In this document: piece after piece, positions 8,562 to 17,756 of the stretch
Layout of the letters: every line of letters begins with the position of its first letter
How positions within the stretch are numbered: the first letter of the stretch is position 1
NCBI GenBank assembly: GCA_017743475.1
Contig: JAGHYV010000042.1
Span: 1-38,847 of the forward strand
Reading direction: 5' to 3'
From: Roseiflexus sp.
GTDB taxonomy: Bacteria; Chloroflexota; Chloroflexia; Chloroflexales; Roseiflexaceae
DNA length: 38,847 nt
The notes under the pieces: generated by a model
Told to the model about the DNA's origin: nothing
What the model saw: only the letters and a program-made list of their open reading frames with translations
The model's database searches: none
Translations under genes and position numbers: made by a program

Positions 8562-10930
8562 ATGGCCAGCGCAGCCCTTCCACCCGGATCGTTCTACGGT
8601 CGCGACGCTGAACTTGGCATGGTGAAGCGCCTGATCGAGCAGCGCGTAGGGGGGCAGATCGGCTTTCGCGGCATTGGCGGCATCGGCAAGAGCACCCTGC
8701 TGGCGCAGATCGCCGCCGAAGCGCGGAGACTGGCCGTCACGCCCTGCATCTCTATCGCGCTCGACGACCAGATGACGCCCGAGGGTTTCTACCGGGCGCT
8801 ACTCAACGGTCTGCGCGCCACTGGCAGAACGACCCGACGCCGGGCGCTGTTCTTCAGCGAGGACACCCTGCACCCCTGTGAGACGCTGTTACGGCGTCCG
8901 GAACAGCAGAAGATCTGGCTGAAGAAAAAGATGGGCTGCACCTTACTTCTTCTTCACCTTCTTCTTAAGGGCGCTCAATGGTGGCAAGATCGGAAATGTG
9001 ACGGTCAATCTTGATGAGCAGCCCGGGGTTGAAACCACTGTGCCAATGCCAGATCTGCGCAAGGCATTTGTCGAGCTGGTTGCCTGGCAACTGCCGGAGA
9101 CCGTCACCGTGCCGCCCGGCGTGACCGGCTACCGTCCGGGTCGGCTGCTGGTCCTGCTGGTTGACAACCTGGAACGAGCCAGTTACGACGTGCTGGAGGA
9201 GCTACGCAGCCTGCGCAGCGGCAGCCTGAACGAACGGGTGCTGCTGATCTGCGCGGGCCGCGCCGAGGATCGCCCCGCAAACAGCGCCGCGCCGCACCTG
9301 CTCACCTGCGACCTTGACCGGCTCGACGACGCTTCGTGCCGCGCCTGGCTCACCCGTTCGGGAGTGACCGATCAGGCACTGCGCGAGGCGATCCTCCGCC
9401 TCTGCCAGGGCGTACCGCTGCTGCTGTGGCTGTGCCTGCACGAGGTCGAACAGGCGCGCGCCCAAAGTGAGACGCTGGGGACAGCCGACTTCGCGCTGCC
9501 GCCCCAACCGGGTGGTGAAGCCAGCCTGCACGTGGTCGAGGAGTTTCTGGTCGCGCGCTTCATCGAGCGGCTCGAACGCGGCGGCAAGGAGGGAGAGCGG
9601 TTGAGCCGGCTGGTGCGTTTCGGTTGCGTGCTGCCCAACTTCGCAGATCGCGATGCCATCCGGGCGTTGCAGATCGATGGGTTGCCGGACGACCTCGACC
9701 TGCTCATTCGTGACCTGGGGAACCGGGGCATGATGAGCGGCGAGGAGTTGCACCCGGTCGTTCGCCAGGCTGCCCTGGCCCGGCTGGCCCGGCGCGAACC
9801 GCAGCGCCTCCGCGACTCCTGTGCGCGGGCATTGGCTGACTATGCCAGAAAGGGTCGTCTCGTCGAAGCCCTGAACATCTGGCTCCAGGCGGGCGAGGTG
9901 ATCCCGGATGAGGAGTTCGCGCAGCAGGTGGCGACCAAGGCCCGCTCCGGCGACGTGGCGCTGGCGCGACGGATGGTGGCGGCGGTTGAGCGGTTTGCGC
10001 CGCAGCGGACGGAGCTGGCCTGGACGGCGGCGCTGGCGCGGGTTGACCTAGCCCGGACTACAGGCAAGCGGGATGCAGCGAAGGCGGAGCTGGTACACGC
10101 CATCGTCCTTGCCGGGGAGCAGCCGGAGCGCGTAGCGGCGCTGGAGGAGCGGGTGCGCACCCTGGAGCAGGAACAGCCGCTGCGGAACGGAATGTTGCTG
10201 CGCTGGTGGCTGCCGCGCCAGCCCGACTCGTCCGACGTGCTGCAACGGCTGCTCGACCTGGGCAAGGCGTTCACGAGCGCCTACCAGTATGCCGACGCCA
10301 CCGCACTCCTGGGCAGGCTCTGGCAATGGCGCAGCGTCTGGACGACCGGCGGGGCGCGGCCCACGCCCTCGTGGGTCTGGGGGAGGCGCTGGCAATGCAG
10401 GACTTGTGGCAGGCAGCGCAATTATCAGCAGGCGCTGGACATCTATCGGGCCATTGGCGCCCGGCAGGGGGAGGCCTGCGCCCTCCTGCGTCTGGGGGAG
10501 GCGCTGCTGCGGCAAGCTAAGGTGACGGCGGCGCAGGGGTATTATCAGCAGGCGCTGGACATCGGCGACTGGCAGGGGGAGGCCCGCGCCCTCGTGGGTC
10601 TGGGGGATGCGCTGCTGTGGCAAGCTAAGGTGACGGCGGCGCAGGGGTATTATCAGCAGGCGCTGAACCTCGCTCGAGCCACTGACGACCAGGAGGGGGC
10701 GGCCTACGCCCTCCGGTATCTGGGGGAGGCGCTGCGGCTGCGGGGCGACCGGCAACGGGCAGTGGAGTGTCTTGAAGAGGCCCTGGCCATCGGGTGCCGG
10801 ATTCAGTACCGTGCAGTGCAGCTCAAGGCTGTGGAAACGCTGATCGCGCTGGCTTGAGGAGGCGGGCGACCACAGGTCCGCAGCAGACTACCGCCTGGAG
10901 TATCAGCGCCTGCTGGTCGAGGAGCGCTGA
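8562..10930 (+). pseudogene. STAND/NB-ARC-type ATPase with TPR repeats, multiply frameshifted
   Basis: The N-terminal piece (from ATG 8562) has FYGRDAEL and Walker A GIGGIGKST (residues 37-45). The main piece (from about 8998) has Walker B-like LLVLLVDNLE, a winged-helix-like region, then 36-40-residue TPR units ending YYQQAL. Four breaks are visible: loss of frame between about 8850 and 8998; two compensating shifts near 10312 and 10415, between which the TPR reads RRGAAHALVGLGEAL only in another frame; and one extra T near 10853 that makes a premature stop, beyond which EEAGDHRSAADYRLEYQRLL continues to a stop at 10928-10930. Such STAND proteins are often regulatory or anti-phage sensors. 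It looks dead as sequenced. Confidence 0.8.
10480..10670 (+). repeat. Near-identical TPR-coding direct repeat
   Basis: Two DNA copies 108 bp apart share GGCAAGCTAAGGTGACGGCG and following bases through TATTATCAGCAGGCGCTG with only a few differences. They encode consecutive 36-residue TPR units. The high DNA identity points to recent duplication inside the ATPase gene. Confidence 0.75.
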
Positions 10931-11106
10931 ATCGTGCAGTGCGAGTCCCCGGCGCGGCGACAGGGTGTGGGGTTGAATCTGCTGGATACGTTGAACACTC
11001 TCTTGCAATCACCATTGCGCGCCCCGCGCGGCGACCGACATGCACGTCGGTCGGTAAGAGAAGACATCCGACATCGTCCGTCGTCGGGCGTGACACCGCT
11101 CGTGCG

Positions 11107-11395
11107 GGCAAATGATCTTTAAAGAATTAAGTCCGGTATAGCCTGCGCAGGCGGGCTTCGCCTCGTATAGCCGAGGGCTTATGGTCTTTGAATAAATAAT
11201 CCGCTATAGCCCGCGCAGGCGGGCTTCGCCCCGTATAGCCGAGGGCTTATGGTCTTTGAATAAATAATCCGCTATAGCCCGCGCCGTCGGGCTTCGCCTC
11301 GCCTAGCCGAGGGCTTCAGCCCGACGGCTCGTGCGGAATAGCGGATTTATTTCTCAATCTGAGCCCGACGGCTCGTGCGGAATAGCGGACTTATA
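11107..11395. repeat. 68-bp tandem repeat cluster, copy 2
   Basis: Three units of about 68 bp begin near 11112, 11181 and 11249 with ATGGTCTTTGAATAAATAAT, contain the hairpin AGCCCGCGCAGGCGGGCT, and end GCCGAGGGC. They close with two copies of CCCGACGGCTCGTGCGGAAT at about 11326 and 11362. The stretch 10931-11609 holds no gene I can support beyond this cluster. The cluster matches the one at 6589-6885. Confidence 0.85.
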
Positions 11396-11609
11396 GCAGT
11401 TCTCACAAAGGTTGAACCCAATGGACGGGGTTGAACATTCCCGGAGTCGCGCGCCCCACGCGATGACCGAAATAAATTTCGGTCTACACTCCGCTGGAAG
11501 CGGGCGTCTCGCGCGACGCGGCAGATCCGAACAGGGGTCAACGTATCTGAGACCTGCTATAATGCTCATTGTCGATGTACGAGCGCTCAGCGTTGAGGTC
11601 ACGCCTTGT

Positions 11610-11872
11610 TCATCGATCAAACGTCGTTTTCTGAATTCGTAGATCGTAGGCCATATGCGGAACAGCCCGCCCCCATTCTGATATACGTTCTCCGACAACG
11701 CGACAACCCATTCGCGTATAAAAGGTGTTGCATTTGGGTCAGCATCCAGTTCGAGATGATCAGCGCCGGATAGTTGCGCCTGTTTGATTGCATGCTCGAA
11801 TAGTTTTCTGCCAATATCTTTACCGATGTAATCTGGCAATACCCATAGATCTTCCAAAACTACAGCGTTCAC
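11610..11872 (-). pseudogene. GNAT acetyltransferase C-terminal remnant
   Basis: The minus strand encodes VVLEDLWVLPDYIGKDIGRK, LFEHAIKQAQLSGADHLELD and ADPNA, the acetyl-CoA-binding half of a GNAT N-acetyltransferase (motif A pattern Q/D-x-x-G-x-G/A). After PNATPF a one-base shift is needed; the other frame continues YTRMGCRVVGERISEWGRAV and ends YDLRI before a stop at 11610. No N-terminal half precedes it: upstream sequence has stops. It is a truncated, frameshifted relic. An N-terminal half of the same subfamily occurs at 33656-33800 in the cassette array. Confidence 0.75.
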
Positions 11873-11956
11873 TCCTTTTCTGGCACTGATATACGCTCAC
11901 CTGAACTGGCGACCTCAACAATCGTCAGAAGAACTGTACCATGATGGGGCGTGGAG

Positions 11957-12004
11957 GACCGTTGAGGTTACGTTCAACCAGACGAGGTGGCGACCTCAAC
12001 GGTC
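11957..12004. repeat. Inverted repeat between GNAT relic and oxidoreductase
   Basis: GACCGTTGAGGT at 11957-11968 is the exact inverse of ACCTCAACGGTC at 11993-12004, with a 24-bp loop. It lies just downstream of the Gfo/Idh/MocA gene on the minus strand and could act as its terminator. TGGCGACCTCAAC also recurs as a direct repeat at about 11907 and 11989. Confidence 0.55.
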
Positions 12005-12064
12005 GTGCCATGCAGGATGGCTGCACCGCGATGGGGGTTCAGGGGAAAACCGTTATGGTCGTGT

Positions 12065-13141
12065 TCAACCGTCCACCCTTAACTCTTTCCCTGCGGCTGC
12101 CGAGCGATAGGCAGCATCGAGCAGACGCAGCACTGCCAGTCCTTCGGCGCCCGTCGCGAGCGGTGCGCCTTCGCCGCGACAGGCGGCAACAAAGTGGCGG
12201 AACCCTTCCGCCCATGCCCATTCTTTCTTCGGTATATCGGGCGCGATCTCAACCGACACTCCATCCTCGAAGCGGTAGATACGCAGAGGATGATCCCTGC
12301 CGTACAGATCGGGGAAGTAATCCGCACCTGCCAGATCGCCAGCAATCTGAATACGCTCTTCGTTGCGCGCGTGGATCGCCCAGGTGACCTCAATCGTCAC
12401 TAACCCGCCATTCGCCAGGCGCAGATGGATCGCCGCCAGGTCGTCCACGTCGAATACACCGCCCGGCACGCGGTCGGCGCCCCATCCGCCGAGTCCGCGC
12501 TCGTAGGGTCCGTGGACTGCCTGGATCTCGCCGCGCACTGCACTGACCGGCGGAAACCCGAGGATCCAGTACACCATGTCGAGCATGTGTACGCCAATAT
12601 CCATCGTTGCGCCGCCGCCAGCCAGTTCTTTGCGCGTAAACCACGAGCCGTAGCCGGGAATACCATTGCGCCGCAGCATTCGTCCCAATGCATAGGTAAT
12701 TTTGCCAAACTTTCCTGCCTGCGCCATCTGGCGAAGCATCAGGATTTCAGGGCGCGGACGATTGCTCATGTTGATGGCGAGTATCCTGCCGGCTTTTTCG
12801 GCGGCAGCAACCATCGCCTCACCGTCTTCGACACTGGTCGCCAGCGGTTTCTCACATAGCACGTGCTTCCCTGCTTCCAGTGCCGCAATTGCGATAGGCG
12901 CATGAAACACGTTCGGAACTGCGATAGTGATCGCATCAACCTCGTCCAGTGCAATCAGATCACGGTAATCGGCAAAAACGCAAGGGATGTGGAACTTTGC
13001 AGCGACCTCCTGTGCACGCGCCAGGTTCGTGTCGCAGATCGCCGTCACCTGGACGCCGGGTATCGCCTGGAGTGCGGGGACATGACCGTGAATAACGACT
13101 GCGCCAGCACCGACGACGCCGATGCGAAGAGGGGTAGACAT
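12065..13141 (-). CDS. Gfo/Idh/MocA family oxidoreductase
   Basis: A 358-residue NAD(P)-dependent dehydrogenase. The Rossmann fold starts RIGVVGAGAVVIHGHVPAL (residues 6-24). It carries the family's catalytic EKP motif (HVLCEKPLATS, about residues 92-102) and a C-terminal alpha/beta domain with GGATMDIGVHMLDMVYWILG, including the family's conserved Asp/His pair. Members oxidise or reduce sugars, inositols and related polyols; the exact substrate is not evident. It is a single-gene unit in front of the small membrane protein locus. Length and start fit the family. Confidence 0.92.
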   Translation of the reverse strand: MSTPLRIGVVGAGAVVIHGHVPALQAIPGVQVTAICDTNLARAQEVAAKFHIPCVFADYRDLIALDEVDAITIAVPNVFHAPIAIAALEAGKHVLCEKPLATSVEDGEAMVAAAEKAGRILAINMSNRPRPEILMLRQMAQAGKFGKITYALGRMLRRNGIPGYGSWFTRKELAGGGATMDIGVHMLDMVYWILGFPPVSAVRGEIQAVHGPYERGLGGWGADRVPGGVFDVDDLAAIHLRLANGGLVTIEVTWAIHARNEERIQIAGDLAGADYFPDLYGRDHPLRIYRFEDGVSVEIAPDIPKKEWAWAEGFRHFVAACRGEGAPLATGAEGLAVLRLLDAAYRSAAAGKELRVDG

Positions 13142-13388
13142 ATGTGTTCCTTCCTGTTGTCAGGTTTGGCGCAGGCTCAACCCGCGAACGGATCGCCGCT
13201 GCGCCGGGTGCGAACGACGTCCCGGCTATCTTACCACGAGGCAATTGATCTAATGACGACATACTCCCTGTCCTCGTATTCCCCTCACACGATGCTCTCG
13301 TGTCGTCTGTCGGTTGTTTCTCCGGTTGGGATCGAGTAGAATGATAGATGGACGAGAGTTCCGCAATTGCACCTCTGAGGACACTGCT

Positions 13389-13553
13389 ATGCGCACGATT
13401 TTCTGGCTTGTCATTATCGCCGCTTTTGCCATTTGGGCGCTTGCACTGCAACGTGAACTTGCGACGGTGCGAAAACACTGCGCGATGTACCGAGAAGCAG
13501 CTGTGCGGATGGAACGGCGCCTGCACAAATTGAGCCAGACGCTCTTCCTGTAA
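13389..13553 (+). CDS. Small single-pass membrane protein
   Basis: A 54-residue protein, MRTIFWLVIIAAFAIWALAL at its start forming one membrane helix, then a basic helical tail (RELATVRKHCAMYREAA...). GAGGACA upstream of the ATG serves as ribosome-binding site. It ends 44 bases before the Ppx/GppA gene and may share its transcript. I do not recognise the family; a longer in-frame start upstream is less likely because it lacks a ribosome-binding site. Confidence 0.55.
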   Translation: MRTIFWLVIIAAFAIWALALQRELATVRKHCAMYREAAVRMERRLHKLSQTLFL

Positions 13554-13596
13554 CTCCACCGATGCATGCAAAGCGAGAGGCATCGGAGTGGCCCCT

Positions 13597-15099
13597 ATGC
13601 AAAAACGCATCAGCATTATCGATCTAGGATCGAACACCACGCGCATGATCGTGATGGGATACACGCCACATCACTCCTTCCGCCTGCTCGACGAAGTGCG
13701 CGAAAGCGTGCGCCTGGCAGAGGGCATTGGTCCCGACGGTCGGCTGAAACCATCAGCGATGGATAGAGCAGTTGCAACGATGCGTTTGTTCCATACTCTG
13801 AGTCACTCGGAGCGTGTACAGACAATTGTTCCGGTCGCGACGAGCGCTGTCCGCGAGGCGACCAATCAGGCGGAATTCATTGCCCGTATTGCCGCCGAAG
13901 CGGGTCTGGCGATGCGGGTGCTCAGCGCGCGCGAGGAGGCATACTACGGTTACCTCGGCGTTGTCAATTCGATCGACCTGCGCGATGGGTTCGTCATCGA
14001 TATTGGGGGCGGCAGCACGCAGGTGTCGCAGGTGCGTGGGCGCGGCTTTCTGCGCTGGTTCAGTCAGCCCATCGGTGCGTTGCGTGCGATGGAACGGTTT
14101 GTTCACTCCGACCCGATTAGCCCTAAGGATTTTCGCGCACTCGAAGCAGGCATTGCCGACTATTTTGCCGCGCTCGACTGGTTGAGCGTCGATCAGGGTC
14201 CGATGCTGGTCGGCATTGGCGGCACAATCCGCACGCTGGCGGAGATCGATCAAAAAGTACACACCTATCCCCTTGATCGCATTCACGGATACGTACTGAC
14301 ACGCGATCGTCTCGAGGCGCTGATCGAACGCCTGCGCGGCATGAACCAGCGCCAGCGTGAGGAAGTTCCCGGTCTGCGGCGTGATCGCGCCGATCTCATC
14401 CTTCCTGGCGCTGTCATCCTGGCGCACCTGATGCGACGTGGCGGGTTCGAGGCGCTGACCGTCGGTGGTCAGGGGTTGCGCGAAGGGATTTTCTACGAGC
14501 ACTTCCTAGTTGGCGAGCAACCGCCATTGTTCGCCGATATGCGCAGTTTCAGCGTGCAGAACCTGGCGCGCATCTACAACTACGAGGTGTTGCATGCTGC
14601 CAAAGTGCGCGATCTGGCATTGTCAATGTTCGACCAGTTGCGTCCGCTGCATAACTATGGCGAGTGGGAACGCACGCTCCTCGCTTACGCGGCAACCGTG
14701 CACGATATTGGATTGGCGGTCAACTATTACGACCATCATAAACACGGGGCGTATCTGGTGCTGAACAGCGCGTTGCAGGGGTTCACCCATCGCGAGATTG
14801 CGCTGATCGCGCTCCTGGTGCAGTTCCACCGCAAGGGAGATGTGTCGCTCGGATCGCTGCGCGAACTGCTGCATCCCGACGATGAGCCGCGCGTTTCCCG
14901 ACTGGCGGCATTGCTCCGGATCGCCGAATACCTGGAGCGTCGGAAGTGTCAGGTAGTGCAGGATATTACTGTCGAGATTGGCGATACGATCCGGATGACG
15001 GCGCGCACAGTTGGTGATGCAACTGTGGAGATCTGGGATGCTAACCGCGGAGCGAGGTTGTTCCGCAAGGCATATGGGCGCGATGTGGAGATTGTCTGA
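13597..15099 (+). CDS. Ppx/GppA phosphatase family protein with HD domain
   Basis: About 500 residues. The N-terminal half is an ASKHA-fold exopolyphosphatase/pppGpp phosphatase domain: phosphate-binding IIDLGSNTTRMIV (residues 7-19), second loop FVIDIGGGSTQVS, and TSAVREATN. The C-terminal half is HD-like (VHDIGLAVNYYDHHKHGAYL), as in full-length Ppx/GppA proteins. Expected to hydrolyse polyphosphate or pppGpp in the cytoplasm. ATG 13597 is preferred over GTG 13588 because GGAG lies at a suitable distance and MQKRISIIDLG matches the family start. Confidence 0.9.
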   Translation: MQKRISIIDLGSNTTRMIVMGYTPHHSFRLLDEVRESVRLAEGIGPDGRLKPSAMDRAVATMRLFHTLSHSERVQTIVPVATSAVREATNQAEFIARIAAEAGLAMRVLSAREEAYYGYLGVVNSIDLRDGFVIDIGGGSTQVSQVRGRGFLRWFSQPIGALRAMERFVHSDPISPKDFRALEAGIADYFAALDWLSVDQGPMLVGIGGTIRTLAEIDQKVHTYPLDRIHGYVLTRDRLEALIERLRGMNQRQREEVPGLRRDRADLILPGAVILAHLMRRGGFEALTVGGQGLREGIFYEHFLVGEQPPLFADMRSFSVQNLARIYNYEVLHAAKVRDLALSMFDQLRPLHNYGEWERTLLAYAATVHDIGLAVNYYDHHKHGAYLVLNSALQGFTHREIALIALLVQFHRKGDVSLGSLRELLHPDDEPRVSRLAALLRIAEYLERRKCQVVQDITVEIGDTIRMTARTVGDATVEIWDANRGARLFRKAYGRDVEIV

Positions 15100-15155
15100 T
15101 TCCATCTGGTAGAAGCGACACAGGGCGGGATTGGGCAATGGCGGCTACCCGGCGC

Positions 15156-17555
15156 TTACATTTCATCGCCTTGTTCGAGTCGCTTCAACACCTCTCGACT
15201 GCGTCCATCTTCCGCTGGACCGACGATCCCCTGTTGTTCGAGCAAGTCGATAAGTTGTGCCGCTTTGCTGTAGCCAATGCGTAGCCGGCGTTGTAGCAGC
15301 GACGCTGATGCGCGTGAGTGCTGTTGCACCAGTTTGATCGCCTGTGGCAGCAGTTCATCCTGTTCGGCTGAGCTGAGAAACTCGCCAGGCGGTTGCAAGC
15401 TGCTCTGTTCGTCGGGTTGTTCCTTCGTTGCCGCGCCAGTTTTCTTCTGCTCGTCACCCGTTTCCGGCGGCGTAGCATTGCGCCAGAACTGCACGATCCG
15501 CTCCACTTCCGCCTCTGAGACCCAGGTGCCCTGCAGACGGATCGGGCGCGCCGCATCCGCCGCCATATAGAGCATATCGCCGCGCCCAAGCAACTGTTCG
15601 GCACCGTTCATATCGAGAATGACGCGCGAGTCGGTCTGCGAAGTGACAGCAAAAGCGATCCGGGTCGGGAAGTTCGCCTTGATCAACCCGGTCACCACAT
15701 CAACCGATGGGCGCTGCGTGGCGATGACGAGGTGAATGCCAGTTGCGCGCGCCATCTGCGCCAGGCGGCAGATTAGCGTCTCAACCTCGTCCGGCGCCAT
15801 CATCATCAGGTCTGCCAGTTCATCAATGATGATAACAATGTAGGGGAGCGGTTCGAGATCGGCGCGGCGACGTGCAGCGCTGTTGTACCCTTCAATGTTG
15901 CGAAAACCATAACGTGCGAACACTTTGTACCGGCGCTCCATCTCGCGTGTCGCCCACTTCAACGTTGGCACCACCCGTTCGAGTTCTGTCACAACCGGCG
16001 AGAGCATATGCGGGATTCGATTGTAGACGATCAACTCGACCATCTTCGGGTCGACCATGATGAACTTCAATTCGTCAGGGGTGTGTTTGAGCAGCAACGA
16101 GCAGACCAGAGCATTAATACCCGCACTCTTGCCGGTGCCGGTCGCACCAGCCATCAGCGCGTGCGGCATCCGGTCGAGCGCGGCAATCACTGGCGTTCCG
16201 GAGACATCCTTACCAAGTGGCCATTTCAGCCGCCCTTTTGCGCGCTCGAACTCTTCGCTCTCGATCACTTCGCGCATACCGACGATTGAGATTGCCGAGT
16301 TGGGAACCTCAATGCCGATCACGTTCTTGCCGGGAATAGGTGCTTCGATGCGGATGGACGTCGCCGCTAGCGCCAGCGCCAGGTCTTTTTCCAGTGTGGT
16401 GATTTTGGAAACCTTGACGCCAACTGCTGGCTGCAGTTCGAACTGCGTTACGGCAGGACCGGTATTCACCCCGACGACCTGCGCCTCAACTTTGAAACTC
16501 GCCAGTGTCTCTTCGATCAGGCGTGACCGCAGCCGTTTCTCTTCATCAGTGATCGTGCCTTCCGGGTAACTTTCCAGCACGTCAAGCGATGGCAGGGGCC
16601 AGGCGCGGTGCGTCGGCGAGATCTCGAATTCTTCGAGCACTTTTTGCGCGACTTCCGAAGGTGCACGTGGCACCGGTGTTGTCAGCAGATTGGTGAGTAG
16701 CGTCGTATTGTCGGGGGAAGCGCTTCCCAACTCAGCCTTGGGTGCAGGCTCAGCAGTTTGTTGTTGCGCTTGTGTGCGATGTGCACGCGTTTCGGGGCGC
16801 TGAAACAGACTGGCGCGCGTCGGACGTTCAGCAATCGGTGTGGGCACAATATCGTCGACGCCGGACTGCAACGGTGGAACATCGTTCGTCGCTGCATTTT
16901 TGTCAGTTGCTGGCTGGCGCACCGCCGGTACAGACGACTCCGCCGCGCGTTTCTGACCAGGGTTCCACACCGTCGCCCAGAAACGCGCAAAGCTATCGCG
17001 CAGCGACGAGAACAACTCGTGCAGGGTAATGTCGAAGGTCAGCAAGATACCCGCCAGCCCTGTCAGACATGCAACCACAAATGCCGCTGGTCGTCCAATT
17101 GCCTGTGAGAGAAGCGCTAGTACGGCGTACCCAGCGATACCGCCCCCTTCGCCGATGCGCGCATTGAGACCCTCGCGCACGCCGATCGAAAACTCCAGCA
17201 GCACCAGCAGTGCCAGCAGCACCAGTGCCGTGCCGATCACTGTCGCACTGGTCAGACGCACATCCTCGTACTGTTCCTGGAGGAGGATTGCCAGCCCCAA
17301 CAATCCAAGCGATAGCGGAACCACCAGAGCGCCCCATCCCAGCAGGCGGCGGGTCAGTTCGACCCATGACGCGCCGATCACGCCAGCCGTACCGGTCACA
17401 TAGAAAACGACCGTTACTGCTGCGACTGCAATGAGACCAAGTGCGAACAATTCGCGCTGATGCTCAGGACGCAGCGCAGGAGGTGATGCCGCACTGGTGC
17501 GTTTCCGACGTGCACTTGCCGATTTGCGACCTGATGATTGCTTTGCGCGAGCCAT
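15156..17555 (-). CDS. ftsK: DNA translocase FtsK/SpoIIIE
   Basis: A 799-residue DNA translocase. A basic N-terminus (residues 1-30) precedes about four membrane helices (33-190), then a Pro/Gln/Thr-rich linker. The motor domain has Walker A AGATGTGKSAGINALV, Walker B-like YIVIIIDELADLMM and the conserved TQRPSVDVVTG. The C-terminal gamma winged helix (ASASLLQRRLRIGYSKAAQL) recognises KOPS-like sequences. It pumps chromosomal DNA at the division septum to help segregation and dimer resolution. It stands alone, convergent with the Ppx/GppA gene. Confidence 0.96.
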   Translation of the reverse strand: MARAKQSSGRKSASARRKRTSAASPPALRPEHQRELFALGLIAVAAVTVVFYVTGTAGVIGASWVELTRRLLGWGALVVPLSLGLLGLAILLQEQYEDVRLTSATVIGTALVLLALLVLLEFSIGVREGLNARIGEGGGIAGYAVLALLSQAIGRPAAFVVACLTGLAGILLTFDITLHELFSSLRDSFARFWATVWNPGQKRAAESSVPAVRQPATDKNAATNDVPPLQSGVDDIVPTPIAERPTRASLFQRPETRAHRTQAQQQTAEPAPKAELGSASPDNTTLLTNLLTTPVPRAPSEVAQKVLEEFEISPTHRAWPLPSLDVLESYPEGTITDEEKRLRSRLIEETLASFKVEAQVVGVNTGPAVTQFELQPAVGVKVSKITTLEKDLALALAATSIRIEAPIPGKNVIGIEVPNSAISIVGMREVIESEEFERAKGRLKWPLGKDVSGTPVIAALDRMPHALMAGATGTGKSAGINALVCSLLLKHTPDELKFIMVDPKMVELIVYNRIPHMLSPVVTELERVVPTLKWATREMERRYKVFARYGFRNIEGYNSAARRRADLEPLPYIVIIIDELADLMMMAPDEVETLICRLAQMARATGIHLVIATQRPSVDVVTGLIKANFPTRIAFAVTSQTDSRVILDMNGAEQLLGRGDMLYMAADAARPIRLQGTWVSEAEVERIVQFWRNATPPETGDEQKKTGAATKEQPDEQSSLQPPGEFLSSAEQDELLPQAIKLVQQHSRASASLLQRRLRIGYSKAAQLIDLLEQQGIVGPAEDGRSREVLKRLEQGDEM

Positions 17556-17701
17556 AACTGTCGCTCTGGTGCCGATCCGAAATCAGACAGTATCACAGTA
17601 ACATATGTTCGCATAGGTTGCAAGCAGGGTAAATACGGAGCGTCAGAGCGGTCGCGCGGCAACGGGTGCACCGTTTGCTCAGAGGGTATGGCGGTCACAC
17701 G

Positions 17702-17730
17702 GGCAGGCGAAGGTAGTGCCTTCGCCTGCC
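17702..17730 (-). terminator. Stem-loop downstream of gpmI
   Basis: A perfect 12-bp stem, GGCAGGCGAAGG / CCTTCGCCTGCC, with a 5-nt loop lies 27 bases past the gpmI stop. It is likely the end of the secA-gpmI transcript. No U-run follows, so termination efficiency is uncertain. Confidence 0.7.
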
Positions 17731-17756
17731 GGTTGCTGCGCCTACGAGGGGACTGT

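Noticed and set aside
11107-11395. CRISPR array
   Set aside because: Units are contiguous 68-bp repeats without unique spacers and no cas genes are nearby.
11354-11609. C-terminal extension of the GNAT relic
   Set aside because: Sequence after the frameshift is repeat-derived and low complexity.
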